Positions 23,171 to 34,407 of a stretch of DNA of 64,000 bases are shown in pieces. This DNA comes from Bemisia tabaci (taxonomy: Eukaryota > Arthropoda > Insecta > Hemiptera > Aleyrodidae). Under the pieces are notes generated by a model. That model saw nothing but the letters and a program-made list of their open reading frames with translations, was not told where the DNA came from and ran no database searches. A program made the position numbers and the translations under genes. Numbering within the stretch: the first letter of the stretch is position 1; every line of letters starts with the position of its first letter. The stretch lies in contig NC_092794.1 of assembly GCF_918797505.1 (NCBI RefSeq), positions 31,796,122-31,860,121 of the forward strand. Direction: 5' to 3'.

Positions 23171-25462
23171 GGAGGAGTATCGTGTTGGGCCTTTTCCGGT
23201 CCCACCTGGATTTTGCTGAATGTTTCATATTTTCAAAGTACTAGTCCTAGGTAGACTCTATGCCAACTATTTTATCGAACGGAGCCCATGCAAAGGTGCA
23301 ACAACGCCTCAAACCCAGAACCTCGGCATCGAAAAATAGTTATTTTCGTCGACTTTTTCGACTGTTATCACTCTTTCAGCACATGATTCCATGTATTTTT
23401 TTGCGTACTTTCCGTTTCTGGCCTTTATATAGGCCTCCGATAAATTTTTAGGGGCTTTAAGGCCCATTGTTGCCATTTTTGGCCCATTTATAGGGGTTTT
23501 TTCAATTTTACACACCCAGAAATCAATTCAAACTAAGAACCGTGTACGTTTTTGATAAGAACGCAAAAAAATGAATAAAAAATGTTCAGTGAAACTTTTT
23601 CTTACGTTGCCAAATTTTCGAGAAAAATCGTCCCAAAGAGCCAAAAATGGCAAAAATTCAATAAATTGCCACGCTTAAGGTTCAAGAAAGTGGAGTACAA
23701 CTTTTATATTGACGTACGTAACAGCTCTTACCTATATATACAACATATCAAAAAATTATAGTTGTACCTGGATTCCCACGATGTGAAAATTGACTGGGAT
23801 GTCGATTTTAGCGGCCTTTCTTTACTTGAAGGTAGCTCTTTTGAATGTTTCTCGACCTTAGTCACCCTCTACAGGTGAGTACTATATGTATTTTTCTACG
23901 TACTTTTCATATCTGGCCATAAAAATGGCTTCCTGTGAATTTTAAAAGGCCTAACGGTCCATTGTTGCCAATTTTCACCATTTTTAGGGGTTTTTTCAAG
24001 TTTACATGTGTGAAACTTAATTTAATCTAAAAACCGTGTACATTTTCGGAAAGAACGTAAAAAAATACATAAAATGTGATTTGCAACTTTTTCCTACATT
24101 GCCAAGTTTTCGAGAAAAATCGTCCTGAAGCGCCAAAAATTCCAAAAATTGGATTAATCATCACGTCGAAGGTTCCAGGAAGTGAATATTTAGTTTTATT
24201 TCACTACAAATAACGTATCGGAAATGGAAAATTGCAGTGCGTCTCTCGGAACATGTAATGGCTCATAGGAACGTGACAAAACGGACCCTCAAGGTGCTTT
24301 TATCTTATCCTTCACTCCAGTTCACCTCTTTATTCCTTTAACCTCGAGATAATCCTTGGTTCTCAAAATGCTTGCTACAGGCCAAATATACCAAACAACA
24401 GAAACTGCGTGGGGAAAGTGTCCCACGATCCGCATGAAAGTCATCATTCACTTTCTAGAACCTTCGACGTGATGATCAATCCAGTTTTTGGCATTTTCGG
24501 CGCTTCAGGACGATTTTTCTCGAAAACTTGGCAACGTAGGAAAAAGTTGCAAATCACATTTTATGTATTTTTTTACGTTCTTTCCGAAAATGTACACGGT
24601 TTTTAGATTAAATTAAGTTTCACACATGTAAACTTGAAAAAACCCCTAAAAATGGTGAAAATTGGCAACAATGGACCGTTAGGCCTTTTAAAATTCACAG
24701 GAAGCCATTTTTATGGCCAGATATGAAAAGTACGTAGAAAAATACATATAGTACTCACCTGTAGAGGGTGACTAAGGTCGAGAAACATTCAAAAGAGCTA
24801 CCTTCAAGTAAAGAAAGGCCGCTAAAATCGACATCCCAGTCAATTTTCACATCGTGGGAATCCAGGTACAACTATAATTTTTTGATATGTTGTATATATA
24901 GGTAAGAGCTGTTACGTACGTCAATATAAAAGTTGTACTCCACTTTCTTGAACCTTAAGCGTGGCAATTTATTGAATTTTTGCCATTTTTGGCTCTTTGG
25001 GACGATTTTTCTCGAAAATTTGGCAACGTAAGAAAAAGTTTCACTGAACATTTTTTATTCATTTTTTTGCGTTCTTATCAAAAACGTACACGGTTCTTAG
25101 TTTGAATTGATTTCTGGGTGTGTAAAATTGAAAAAACCCCTATAAATGGGCCAAAAATGGCAACAATGGGCCTTAAAGCCCCTAAAAATTTATCGGAGGC
25201 CTATATAAAGGCCAGAAACGGAAAGTACGCAAAAAAATACATGGAATCATGTGCTGAAAGAGTGATAACAGTCGAAAAAGTCGACGAAAATAACTATTTT
25301 TCGATGCCGAGGTTCTGGGTTTGAGGCGTTGTTGCACCTTTGCATGGGCTCCGTTCGATAAAATATTTGGCATAAAGTCTACCTGGGACTAGTACTTTGA
25401 AAATATGAAACATTCAGCAAAATCCAGGTGGGGCCGGAAAAGGCCCAAAACGATACTCCTCC
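23171..25462. mobile_element. 2.3-kb foldback, AAA/TTT-flanked, no target duplication
   Basis: Junctions are gtAAA|GGAGGAGTATCG and CGATACTCCTCC|TTTTg. Arms of about 1.0 kb match closely in inverted orientation (23171-24190 and about 24430-25462), with a ~240-bp loop around 24200-24430 ('gatcgtgtttcttt'-like DNA, no gene). Removing the element joins two tandem-repeat units across AAATTTT, and the intact unit junction at about 25640 shows the equivalent uninterrupted sequence. Mirror-image open frames in the arms (23260-23515 and 25118-25373) are by-products of the palindrome. A third homologous copy begins at 63338. No transposase. Confidence 0.85.
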
Positions 25463-25799
25463 TTTTGAAAAATGCCTTTAATTCTTTGAAAGTGGGCATC
25501 AAGCACACCACCTGAGTCACTAATTTATGTTCCTTAAAGATCTTTGGACTAAACTGCAAATTCAAGGGATACAAGGCACAAAAGTTGGGCACTTTGCTCC
25601 GTGAGACCACGCAGAGCTCACTTTGACGGACTGTAGATACTGTAGAAAGCCTTTAATCATGCAAAAGCTGGCATCAAGCACTACCTGGGTCATGTATCTA
25701 AGTTCCTGTAAAATCTTTGGACTAGACTCTAAATTGGAGAGGGGCCAATAACAAATCGCAATTTCGGGCTGAACACTCGAGGAAAGGGAAAACTCCTCG
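25463..25799 (+). repeat. Tandem-repeat units B and C
   Basis: Unit B reads 'aatgcctttaattctttgaa', 'gggcatcaagcacaccacct', 'gatctttggactaaactgca' and 'ggactgtagatactgtagaa'. Unit C starts near 25650 ('gcctttaatcatgcaaaagc') and is cut at about 25750-25799 before family Y copy 2. A further unit piece resumes at 27058. Confidence 0.75.
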
Positions 25800-27055
25800 G
25801 TATTAGCAGCAAGTGCTTTCAGTCAGGTGAAACCTAGGATTTCAAATGCATTATAAAATGCATCTTATACTATCTCCAAAATTACTCCGTAGGTATACAC
25901 CAAGCAAAATTATATGACTAATTAGGTACTTACATACTATGAATCATCGAAGCTAACACTAGATCTGACATTTAGATCTTTATCGGAAACTAATATGTTT
26001 GTTGTTAATGAACTTCAGAATCCCGGCAGATTCCATATTTCGCGGTTCCTTTTTATGAGGTCCTGAACATATATATATGATAATACTGTCCGAACATGAT
26101 TGATTTAATGATTAATGATTAGACGAAAACGAATTATATTAACATGGACCACATTGGTTGTTGTTGTCTATTTGTAATCAAACACCCGGTGATTCGAGCT
26201 AAGAAGGTGGCGCTCTCGGCGGGCGGAGGGTGAACCATTTCCAGCGGGGAGAGTGGAAGAGCTCTCTAGCGAACAACCTTGTATATTGTTAATTTCTACT
26301 GCTGTTTCAGTAACTCTCTATTGCCAAGTGGCTAGGGCATTCAACCGCCAACATTATAACTTGGGATGGATGCTCGGCCTCACCCATTTTTTAAGACCAT
26401 CTAAACCTTGAATAGTGATCCTACTCATTGAAGTAGGTTTTTGGTAGCTTTTAATTGTGCTGAGGGAAAGATTTTAATGTATGATCATATATAAAGTATG
26501 ATGTCAATGAATCTAATAGATTCTGATGAAACGTAGAAAAGCTAAGATTTTAAAGGATCGTGTTCTTTACTAAGACGCATCATGAATCAATTATTTAATT
26601 GAAGATTCTCATAATATAGACAAGTCGACTCTAAATGTATGAATTCATCACATATCGTGAAAAAATTTACGATAAAGTTTAGTGGTTTGAATAAATATTT
26701 CATAACTTTTATCATTCATTTGTGTGTCCGCCTCCTGTGGTTGTAGCGCTGGCCCTATAACCAAGAGGTCCCGGGTTTGATTCTCGGCCAGGTGACCTGA
26801 GTATGATGGTCTCAGGCAATGGTCACCAGGGGCTGGTGTTAAACGTGGGATTAGCCAATTAGGCTATTTGAAGCTCGGTAAAAAAATAAATAAAAAATCG
26901 AGCTTTAAATGGAACCTCACGATTTTGTGAAGTTGGCAGTATTTTTCTAAATATTCCAGTAGAAGTGTCCATGCACCGGCTTCAGCGAGAAAGTCTTGTG
27001 CGATCCTAGCACCACGATGGGGGGTACGCGGCGCAAGCGCCGCGCATAAGAGGCC
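25800..27055 (+). repeat. Repeat family Y, copy 2, with SINE insertion
   Basis: Homologous to 4019-5085 along its whole length, ending in the same GC-rich hairpin tail ('ggggggtacgcggcgcaagc'). It is about 190 bp longer because a tRNA-derived SINE sits at 26706-26897, where copy 1 is uninterrupted. It lies between unit C and the remaining part of a tandem-repeat unit, so it probably inserted into that array. Confidence 0.75.
26706..26897 (+). mobile_element. tRNA-derived SINE
   Basis: An RNA polymerase III-type head has an A-box-like TGTGGTTGTAGCGCTGG near 26739 and a B box GGGTTTGATTCTC near 26773. A tRNA-unrelated body follows ('gtctcaggcaatggtcacca', 'ggctatttgaagctcggt') and an A-rich tail (aaaaaaataaataaaaaa). 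Family Y copy 1 provides the empty site (around 4862-4880). Mobilised in trans by a LINE. It is not a functional tRNA, since no acceptor stem pairs with its partner. Confidence 0.75.
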
Positions 27056-27057
27056 AA

Positions 27058-27135
27058 TTTGGCATCAAGCACCACCTAGGTCATTATTTTAAATTCCTTA
27101 AACATCTGTGGACTAAACTAAATATTGAAGGGGTC
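27058..27135 (+). repeat. Partial tandem-repeat unit
   Basis: The phrase 'ggcatcaagcaccacctagg', then 'aaattccttaaacatctgtg' and 'gactaaactaaatattgaag' match units A-C. It marks the far side of the array beyond family Y copy 2. Confidence 0.65.
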
Positions 27136-27504
27136 CAGACCATCTAAAGAAGGCCTTGAGATCACACAGTGGGCAGTTTGGGACTATGCATAACTTAATA
27201 ACTAATGAACTGAATTCATTAAGAGGAAAGACAAAAATGTGAACCATTACATACAATGCCTCAACGCAATATACTACCCAGCTTGGACTAACAAGAGCAC
27301 CTAACTCTCATTCCTCCTCAAAATCGATCGCCGTTTGGCCAAATAGTAGTTCATAAAAATCCATTTGACACGCCTTTCAGCGTTTTTGCCAATGCCTCCC
27401 CAGAAATGGGTCAAATTGACCCCATTTTTCGGGGTGGGCAACGACGCGAATGACTGTGCGATGAGCAGTGCCCGTAAGGTAGGTATGTTTGCAGATCCCA
27501 TATC

Positions 27505-27600
27505 ATGACCCACTGTGGTATAGTGGACAGCGGCAACGACTCGTATTCCGCAGGTCCTGTGTTCGAATCCTGTCCGCATATTTTTATTTGTGCCTTATTT
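27505..27600 (+). mobile_element. Second tRNA-like/SINE head
   Basis: The sequence has an A-box-like GTGGTATAGTGGACAGC near 27514 and a B box TGTTCGAATCC near 27561, spaced as in a tRNA. It is followed by 'tgtccgcatatttttatttg' and T/A-rich DNA. No matching acceptor stem was found, so a SINE or tRNA-like relic is more likely than a working tRNA gene. Confidence 0.5.
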
Positions 27601-28330
27601 TTTCCAATGCTTTCTCCATCTCTCCAATCCTATTCTGTTAAGTAATTTTACATATGTTACCTCCTCTTTGTACTATCATCATCCATGCGTCACTTTTCAT
27701 TATGTCACTCAAGTTTCATTTCGTCCTCCTCCCTCTTTCAAGCATCCCAGAAACAATTGATCTGTCTCATAACCAAGGAAAATTTAAAAAAAATTCGAAA
27801 ATAAATGCAAATGTGTGCGCATATTTCGATTTTGTTGCGGTTTGTTTTGTTGAACTCAGTATATCCTAAGAAAGTTTTTGAGCCCAAGTTTTTTAAAATT
27901 GGCCCATTCTTATCGATTTTAGAGAGGGGGATACTTACTTATTGAACGCCCCTCGTTTATCGGCTATGAAAGTATTTTTTCTTTAAACAGAGTATAACGG
28001 CTAAGAATTGACTTGAAGCATAAAAGAAAAAAATTGTATCTATATCAAGTCCTCCATTGAACTTGAGCAGCTCAGGTAATATTCGACTGAATTTCAAATT
28101 ACAGTCACCTCAGTCCAAAAGTTAATTGAAAAAGAGTAAAACTTGTCATAGTTACTAAGCTGTGAGCTTTCTCCATGTAGTAGAATAATGTTCTTATTTG
28201 TCTCAACTGCATCATCTCTCTTAAGGGTACTTACATATATATTCACACCAGCAGCAAGTATTTTGATACTAAATTTCATGGCTGCAACCAGACAGATGAT
28301 AATGAAAATTTATAAAAACATTATACGGAA
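27601..28330. other. Intronic DNA, no gene recognised
   Basis: Several short open frames (27654-27869 and 28188-28373 on +, 28094-28279 on -) lack domains and context. Nothing else supported. Confidence 0.4.
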
Positions 28331-29124
28331 TTATTCTGTACACCCGGTGTTCCAGTGGGTGTCCACCAGATAGGTGTCCACTATCTTTTTCTCGGAAAGG
28401 TCGAAAATGGAGCTTTAAGAAAAAACTATCAGGCGTAAATTAACCCCAAAGAATTCAATGGAAATATTTTCAGCCCCCCCAAAATCCTATGGGGGGGATT
28501 TAAGGGGGTTGTCCCCCGTTTCTCGCATGTTTCACATTGGGAGGGTTTGTTTTGGCATCGGATTTAAATTCCTTGGCCAAAAATAAAAACTTTCTGTTTC
28601 CATCCACTTATTCCCTAAACCCCCATTTTTTGGAGTTACGGGGCATTTTGGGCCATTTTTTGGGCAAATTTCAATCAGACACTGTGGGCGTTAAAATTAT
28701 CAGATTTTCAAAATCTAAAAGTCTTATGAGAGAAGAGGTCAATTCCTTTTTATTGATGTGCCACATGACCCATGTTGACTCAAAATTATGGGGGCCACGA
28801 GCCCCCCAAAATTTTGAGGCTTTGGAGAGTCGTAAGTCGAAAATTTCAAGTGGCAAGGGTATATTTTGACTTCAGATTTGGATTTTATGCAATACAATAT
28901 TCAAAATTGACATATTCTGTGACCTGTTTGCTCCAAATTCCTGTAGAACTACATTTCCCCATAAGAAGCCGTGTATTTTTGAGGAATAAAGGGGGAAATA
29001 TTCTGGGCATATAGGCCAAACGCCATATTAAGTCTACGTAACTTTCCATGTAGAATTCAAATATAAAGTCAATACATACCCTTGATCTTTAAAATTTTCG
29101 ACTTACGGCCCTCCAAAGCCCCAA

Positions 29125-30390
29125 CCCACTCAGCATAGAACCTTAATACAATCTTAGTATAATATTGCACATCTTACACATCAATATTGCAGGCATATTA
29201 TATCCATCTTAGTAAGAATAAGGTAAGATTGCATCAATGTTGATGTGCTACTGCCAGGGACTTGCCTGCACATTGCAACAACATTGATAGTAAGGTTGAA
29301 GTAACATTACTAACCACCTTACCATTACTACCATTATGTCCACCTTGATATTTACTAATTTTTCCTCACCAGAATATGGTATTCCCCCTCTCCCACCCCC
29401 TTCCTCTCCGCTGCTATCTACTCTCCTCCCTCCCTGCTGCTATCTCCTCTTCCCTTTCCTGCTGCTGTCTACTCTCTCCCCTCTAGCTTCTATGCTTATG
29501 AGAAGGGCATAACTTCATTTAAACGATACAAAATTATAAATTTTATACAAAATCATACAAAATTTATACAATAAAAGCAAATAAGCACGTTACAAAATGT
29601 TCAATACGAGTTATGACTGTTTATTTCAATTACGTACATTCAATAAAATTGAAAAACAATGTACATTAGTTTCGTGCTAAAAAAGTAAACATTTGCATTA
29701 TATTTGCATCATGAGAGAAGTTATACCTTTCTTGCTGAGCAACCATATCAATGGTTAAAGGCATCTTTCGGCTGATTCTCCTCCTCTTCGACTTCCGTGA
29801 CAGGGCAGACCAGTCAGAGTCAGACATCTTGGATCAGTCTTACTCTTAGATCAAGTAAATGAGCTAGTAGGTACCGAACGTAAAACAATTATAAGCAGTT
29901 TAGAATACGTACTTTGACTTCCGGCACTCAATGATCACCACTTGAAAATGACCACTCATAAGACACAAACACCTTACACCTATCACTATACCACAATACT
30001 TCACTCCAGCACTGAAATAACAGTGAATAACAAATGAATACATGTAATTACGATTTGAACACGGTTTTTTAGATCCGCCTGCTGCCGGTTTCGAAATAGG
30101 CTCACCTAGGCTCGAACTGGTCACCTTGAGGGCGTCCGCGAGGCGTCAAGAAGTGGCAAGCTCCCTCCTTCGCGTTTTAAGAAATGATACCTTGATCTAA
30201 TGTTGATACATCTTGACGTCTCAGTCTCTCAGTATGTTGCAATTACCTTTACGTATTAACCTTATAACAACATTGACAACGTCAGTCTTATCCTGACAAT
30301 ACTGATTTAACATTCCATCCATATTAGTAACATTACATCAACATATGTCAGCAAATAACAACATTGCTTTAAGATATCATGCTGAGTGGG
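29125..30390 (-). mobile_element. 1.27-kb DNA transposon with CCCACTCAGCAT termini
   Basis: Perfect short inverted termini CCCACTCAGCAT (29125-29136 and complement 30379-30390). Subterminal regions (29140-29345 and 30190-30380) contain repeated 'aacattg' and 'atgttga' words. The uninterrupted left arm of the host foldback shows where it landed; the count of A residues at the junction suggests a 2-bp AA duplication. Terminal CACT, subterminal repeats and a 2-3-bp duplication recall the CACTA/CMC superfamily, but this is tentative. It carries a small basic ORF on the minus strand and a tRNA-like string near 30075-30150. Confidence 0.65.
29666..29827 (-). CDS. Small 53-residue basic ORF inside the CCCACTCAGCAT element
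   Basis: Starts ATG at 29827 and ends TAA at 29666. The N-terminus MSDSDWSALSRKSKRRRISR is strongly basic and nuclear-localisation-like; the rest is MPLTIDMVAQQERYNFSHDA and a short hydrophobic tail. It has the look of the first exon of a transposase or a captured host gene. I recognise no catalytic motif, and a downstream exon could not be identified. It may be a relic. Confidence 0.4.
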   Translation of the reverse strand: MSDSDWSALSRKSKRRRISRKMPLTIDMVAQQERYNFSHDANIMQMFTFLARN

Positions 30391-30745
30391 AAAAGTTTTG
30401 GGGGCTCAAGGCTCCCATAATTTTGAGTCAACAGGGGTCATGTGGCACATCAATAAAAAGGTGACCTCCTCTCTCAGGAGAATTTTAGATTTTGAAAATC
30501 GGATAACTTGAACGCCCACAGTGTCTATATGAAATTTGCCCAAAAAATGGCCCAAAATGCCCTGCAACTCCAAAAAATGGGGATTTATGGAAAGAGAGCA
30601 TGGATCAAAAAGTTCTTATCTTTGGCCAAAGAATTTAAATCCAATGTCAAAACATACCCTCCGAATTTAAAGTATGCGAGAAACAGGGGACACCCCCTTT
30701 AACCCCCCCCCCCCAATAGGTTTTTGGGTTTTAGACGGGTGCTCT

Positions 30746-32540
30746 GGAACAACCAGTGGAATAATTAGTTGTTCAAGAGTCAAAAAAAATAAGAAATGAA
30801 ACAGTGGAGCACAAATTTTATCAATTTTTCTTTGAAAACTGGCACAATGGATGTGGCATGACTGTAAACAAGCTTTTTGGATGTCACCTAGGAATAATAG
30901 GTATTCTTTAGAGCATTCAAAAATCAAACCTTTTTTAGGCATTTACACCATATACTGAGGATAATTTTAAAAAAATGTTGTTGATGGATGCAACAGCCTG
31001 AGAAGTATGTTCATCTCAGCTTAATACGAATTTTGTATTGAAAATTTGGCAACAGGGAAATAGGGCCTCCTTTCAGCACGTCTATAACAAGTAGGGTCCC
31101 AAATCAATTCTTTCTTGAGTTTACACTCTAGGATCTATTGGTCCTCAAATTTTCATCAAGATCTACAAATATTTCAAGAATTCTGAGAGCATGCCACATA
31201 CTTGGCTTTTTTTCGCTCAGAATCGCCTCACCACAAAATTTTTTGAATCAAGTAACTGCCATGAAGTAAGCATTTAAACTCTAATGGAGTCATTTCATTG
31301 ATCAAAGATAACAAAGAGTACCTCTCAGTCTCCTGATAGTTCAAGAATTCCGCGAAATTTTTTGTCCACCGTCGGACTAAAACCACAACCCCAATCTCTT
31401 GATCACAGCATGTACTGCAATCGCCGTTTTTTGCCGTTATTTGACTGAAATGGTGCGTTAATCGATCATTGCTAAATGCATCCCTCTGATTTCAGTTTTT
31501 TTCTGTATTTTATGCAAATAAAAATCTTTTCGGTCTGAAAAGCAAAATATACCTCATATTGTACAGAGAAATTGCTGGTTGAATCTGTTTCAATGAATTT
31601 TATCGGCAGCACTAGGAAAATTCAGTGTAATTTTTGGACAGCTTTGCTGAACGAGTTCTCTGTACATTTACTGGAAATTTTTAAATGTCGCATGACGCTT
31701 GTGATACTTTAGCCGGAAGGTGACGATATAGACCAACCAATGGCATTGAATCAATGTTTGTCTTTTTTTCTAAATTATAGCTAAAAAGTTGAAAGATATT
31801 TGCCGATGCTGAACTATCCGTGCAATGAAGCTCTATTGAATGTGGATGAAATGAAATTCTCATCTCCTCATCTCCTCATATCCTCAAGCTTGATCCTTCG
31901 TAAGTTCCATTGGAATCTGCGGCCGTGTACGCGAAAAATCTGTTTTGAAAGGTGGTCATGAAGGGGCAGGTTTCAGTCGGTTTACTTACATTTCAAGTTC
32001 TTTTACAACACACAACTTCTCTCACTCAGACACCCGCACACACGCTCACACACACGCGCGCACACCCTTACACACACACACACACCCACACGCTGTTAAA
32101 CATTTGGAATGTTAAAATAAAGTCAAAGGCGGCACACACAGTAACATGTTAATTCTTTTGGCACCCATTCTTACGGGTGTAAGGTTTACTGTTATCACGG
32201 AAGCAGAGTAACTTTATCAGAACCCTAAAATTAAAATTTTTGCCCTTATAAAGTAAAATTTTCGCCTTTTTATGCCCTAAAGTGCTTATAACTTTTTGAA
32301 AACTCAATGGATCTTAATGAAACCCCTAAACGCCATCGCCCTAATTTAGCTGCGTCCACAGACACCAAGATGGTTCAAATCCGTGCCACCATTTTAACCC
32401 ACCGGTTTAACCTCTAAATTCGAGTTTAAACCCAATCGATTTTCTGGTCAAGGGAGTTAGGTGTGTTTATGGTTGGCTGCCACCTCTCTTCTTCAGGCTG
32501 CTTCCATTGTTGCCGTGTTTAGACTTGGTCCGCCGATGGC
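30746..32540. other. Intronic DNA with a CA/CG-type microsatellite, no gene
   Basis: No coding region is supported. A compound (CA)n tract lies at about 32027-32093. The open frames at 31681-31863 (-) and 31952-32152 (+) are by-products of low-complexity DNA. Confidence 0.45.
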
Positions 32541-32551
32541 CCCTGCCACCT

Positions 32552-34398
32552 TAGGGTGCGTCAAAAAAAATGAAAGTCTGAAATTTTCCGCTCCCCAGGC
32601 GGCAATCGATGACGTTTGGTAAAAAAACATGTTTGCCAAAATTTGGGCCAATTTCAACCATTTTAAATGGTGCCAAAGGTCAATTTTGTGATGAAATTAT
32701 GATATTTTGGTTTAGACCTCGATTTCGCACAAAAAACTCGATTTTACGCTGAAATCGTGCGTTTACGAGAAAAATGCCAAAGAACTCGACTTGTAGAGGA
32801 TGAAATTTTACACTAGGAAGACGTCTTTGTAACCGATAAAAATCAAATTGAACTAGAAAAACTCAACTCGGTATTTATTTTTTTGGTCCTCAGAATTTCC
32901 GAGGTCTTAGAAAGTAGAGGTGTAAAAGACTCATTTTTCACGAAAATAAGTCGAAAGAGGGTGTAAACGAACTGTAGGCAAGTGTTGAGGATGCAAATGT
33001 CATCAGAACTTCCTCAGTTTCAAAAAAAGTTCCAACTATTTTGCACAATCCTCCAAAAAGTGCACGGTTCGAGAAGCAGGATCGTGCTATAATAGTAAGG
33101 GGAAAGTGCGGTTTGACCGGGAAAAATTGCGTAACAAACTTTCCCAATGTAATCGTCATCAGTAGGTCCCCCTGAACAACTTCCTAAAAGTTAAAAATGG
33201 CCCGACCCCGGAATACCCCTCAAAAAAGTTAAAATTGAAAATGGCGGCCGTAATAAGAGGGTCCGGGAAATCGGTATTTTAAAATGCTCATTCTGTCTCA
33301 TCATGTGAGGTATCATTTCCTATGTAATTTTGGTCGTAGATTTCATAAATGAATTCCGCAAGGCCCCTTCTAAGCTTACGTTTCTCTCGGTAGTCGTATG
33401 TTTCCTTTATTTTCCTTTATTAAATACATTTATAACATCAAATTTAAGTTTCTTGGCCATAAATACATGAAAATAAAGACAATTCACTTTCCTTGTTCCT
33501 TCGGTGAATATTTAAAAAAATGCAACCTCTTGCCTTTCACATTTGGCCGCCACCTTTGATTTAGAGCGCCCCCTTTGGCCGGAGGGCCTTGTGGAATTCA
33601 TTTATGAAATCTACGACCAAAATTACATAGGAAATGATACCTCACATGATGAGACAGAATGAGCATTTTAAAATACCGATTTCCCGGACCCTCTTATTAC
33701 GGCCGCCATTTTCAATTTTAACTTTTTTGAGGGGTATTCCGGGGTCGGGCCATTTTTAACTTTTAGGAAGTTGTTCAGGGGGACCTACTGATGACGATTA
33801 CATTGGGAAAGTTTGTTACGCAATTTTTCCCGGTCAAACCGCACTTTCCCCTTACTATTATAGCACGATCCTGCTTCTCGAACCGTGCACTTTTTGGAGG
33901 ATTGTGCAAAATAGTTGGAACTTTTTTTGAAACTGAGGAAGTTCTGATGACATTTGCATCCTCAACACTTGCCTACAGTTCGTTTACACCCTCTTTCGAC
34001 TTATTTTCGTGAAAAATGAGTCTTTTACACCTCTACTTTCTAAGACCTCGGAAATTCTGAGGACCAAAAAAATAAATACCGAGTTGAGTTTTTCTAGTTC
34101 AATTTGATTTTTATCGGTTACAAAGACGTCTTCCTAGTGTAAAATTTCATCCTCTACAAGTCGAGTTCTTTGGCATTTTTCTCGTAAACGCACGATTTCA
34201 GCGTAAAATCGAGTTTTTTGTGCGAAATCGAGGTCTAAACCAAAATATCATAATTTCATCACAAAATTGACCTTTGGCACCATTTAAAATGGTTGAAATT
34301 GGCCCAAATTTTGGCAAACATGTTTTTCTACCAAACGTCATCGATTGCCGCCTGGGGAGCGGAACATTTCAGACTTTCATTTTTTTTGACGCACCCTA
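32552..34398. mobile_element. 1.85-kb foldback with a perfect 9-bp target duplication
   Basis: Flanked by the direct repeat CTGCCACCT at 32543-32551 and 34399-34407. Termini are TAGGGTGCGTCAAAAAAAAT and its complement. Arms of roughly 830 bp are almost identical (32552-33385 and about 33575-34398), around a ~190-bp loop at 33385-33575 that includes 'tttggccgccacctttgatt'. Inverted open frames at 32938-33159 and 33791-34012 are mirror images and carry no domain. A 9-bp duplication with very long arms is typical of Mutator-related and Drosophila FB-type foldback elements. No transposase. Confidence 0.85.
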
Positions 34399-34407
34399 CT
34401 GCCACCT

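Larger units (their letters stand above)
28335..30745. repeat. Foldback family W, copy 1, interrupted in its right arm
   Basis: The left arm (28335 to about 28970) and right arm (about 29000-29124 plus 30391-30745) are reverse complements. Landmarks are 'ttcaatcagacactgtgggc' with its complement near 30520, 'catgacccatgttgactcaa' near 30430, and 'cattttttggagttacgggg' near 30575. The outer ends share 'ggtgttccag' and its complement. The right arm is split by a 1,266-bp insertion (29125-30390); the left arm is the uninterrupted reference. A related copy lies at about 46330-46817 on the other strand. Confidence 0.75.

Noticed and set aside
27505..27580. Possible functional tRNA gene
   Set aside because: A and B boxes are present but I could not pair an acceptor stem; a SINE head is the simpler reading.
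31900..32152. Frame over the CA microsatellite
   Set aside because: Low-complexity translation (Thr/His repeats) from a (CA)n tract.
32938..34012. Pair of identical 73-codon frames in opposite orientation
   Set aside because: Mirror images in the arms of the 32552-34398 foldback, without a recognisable protein family.
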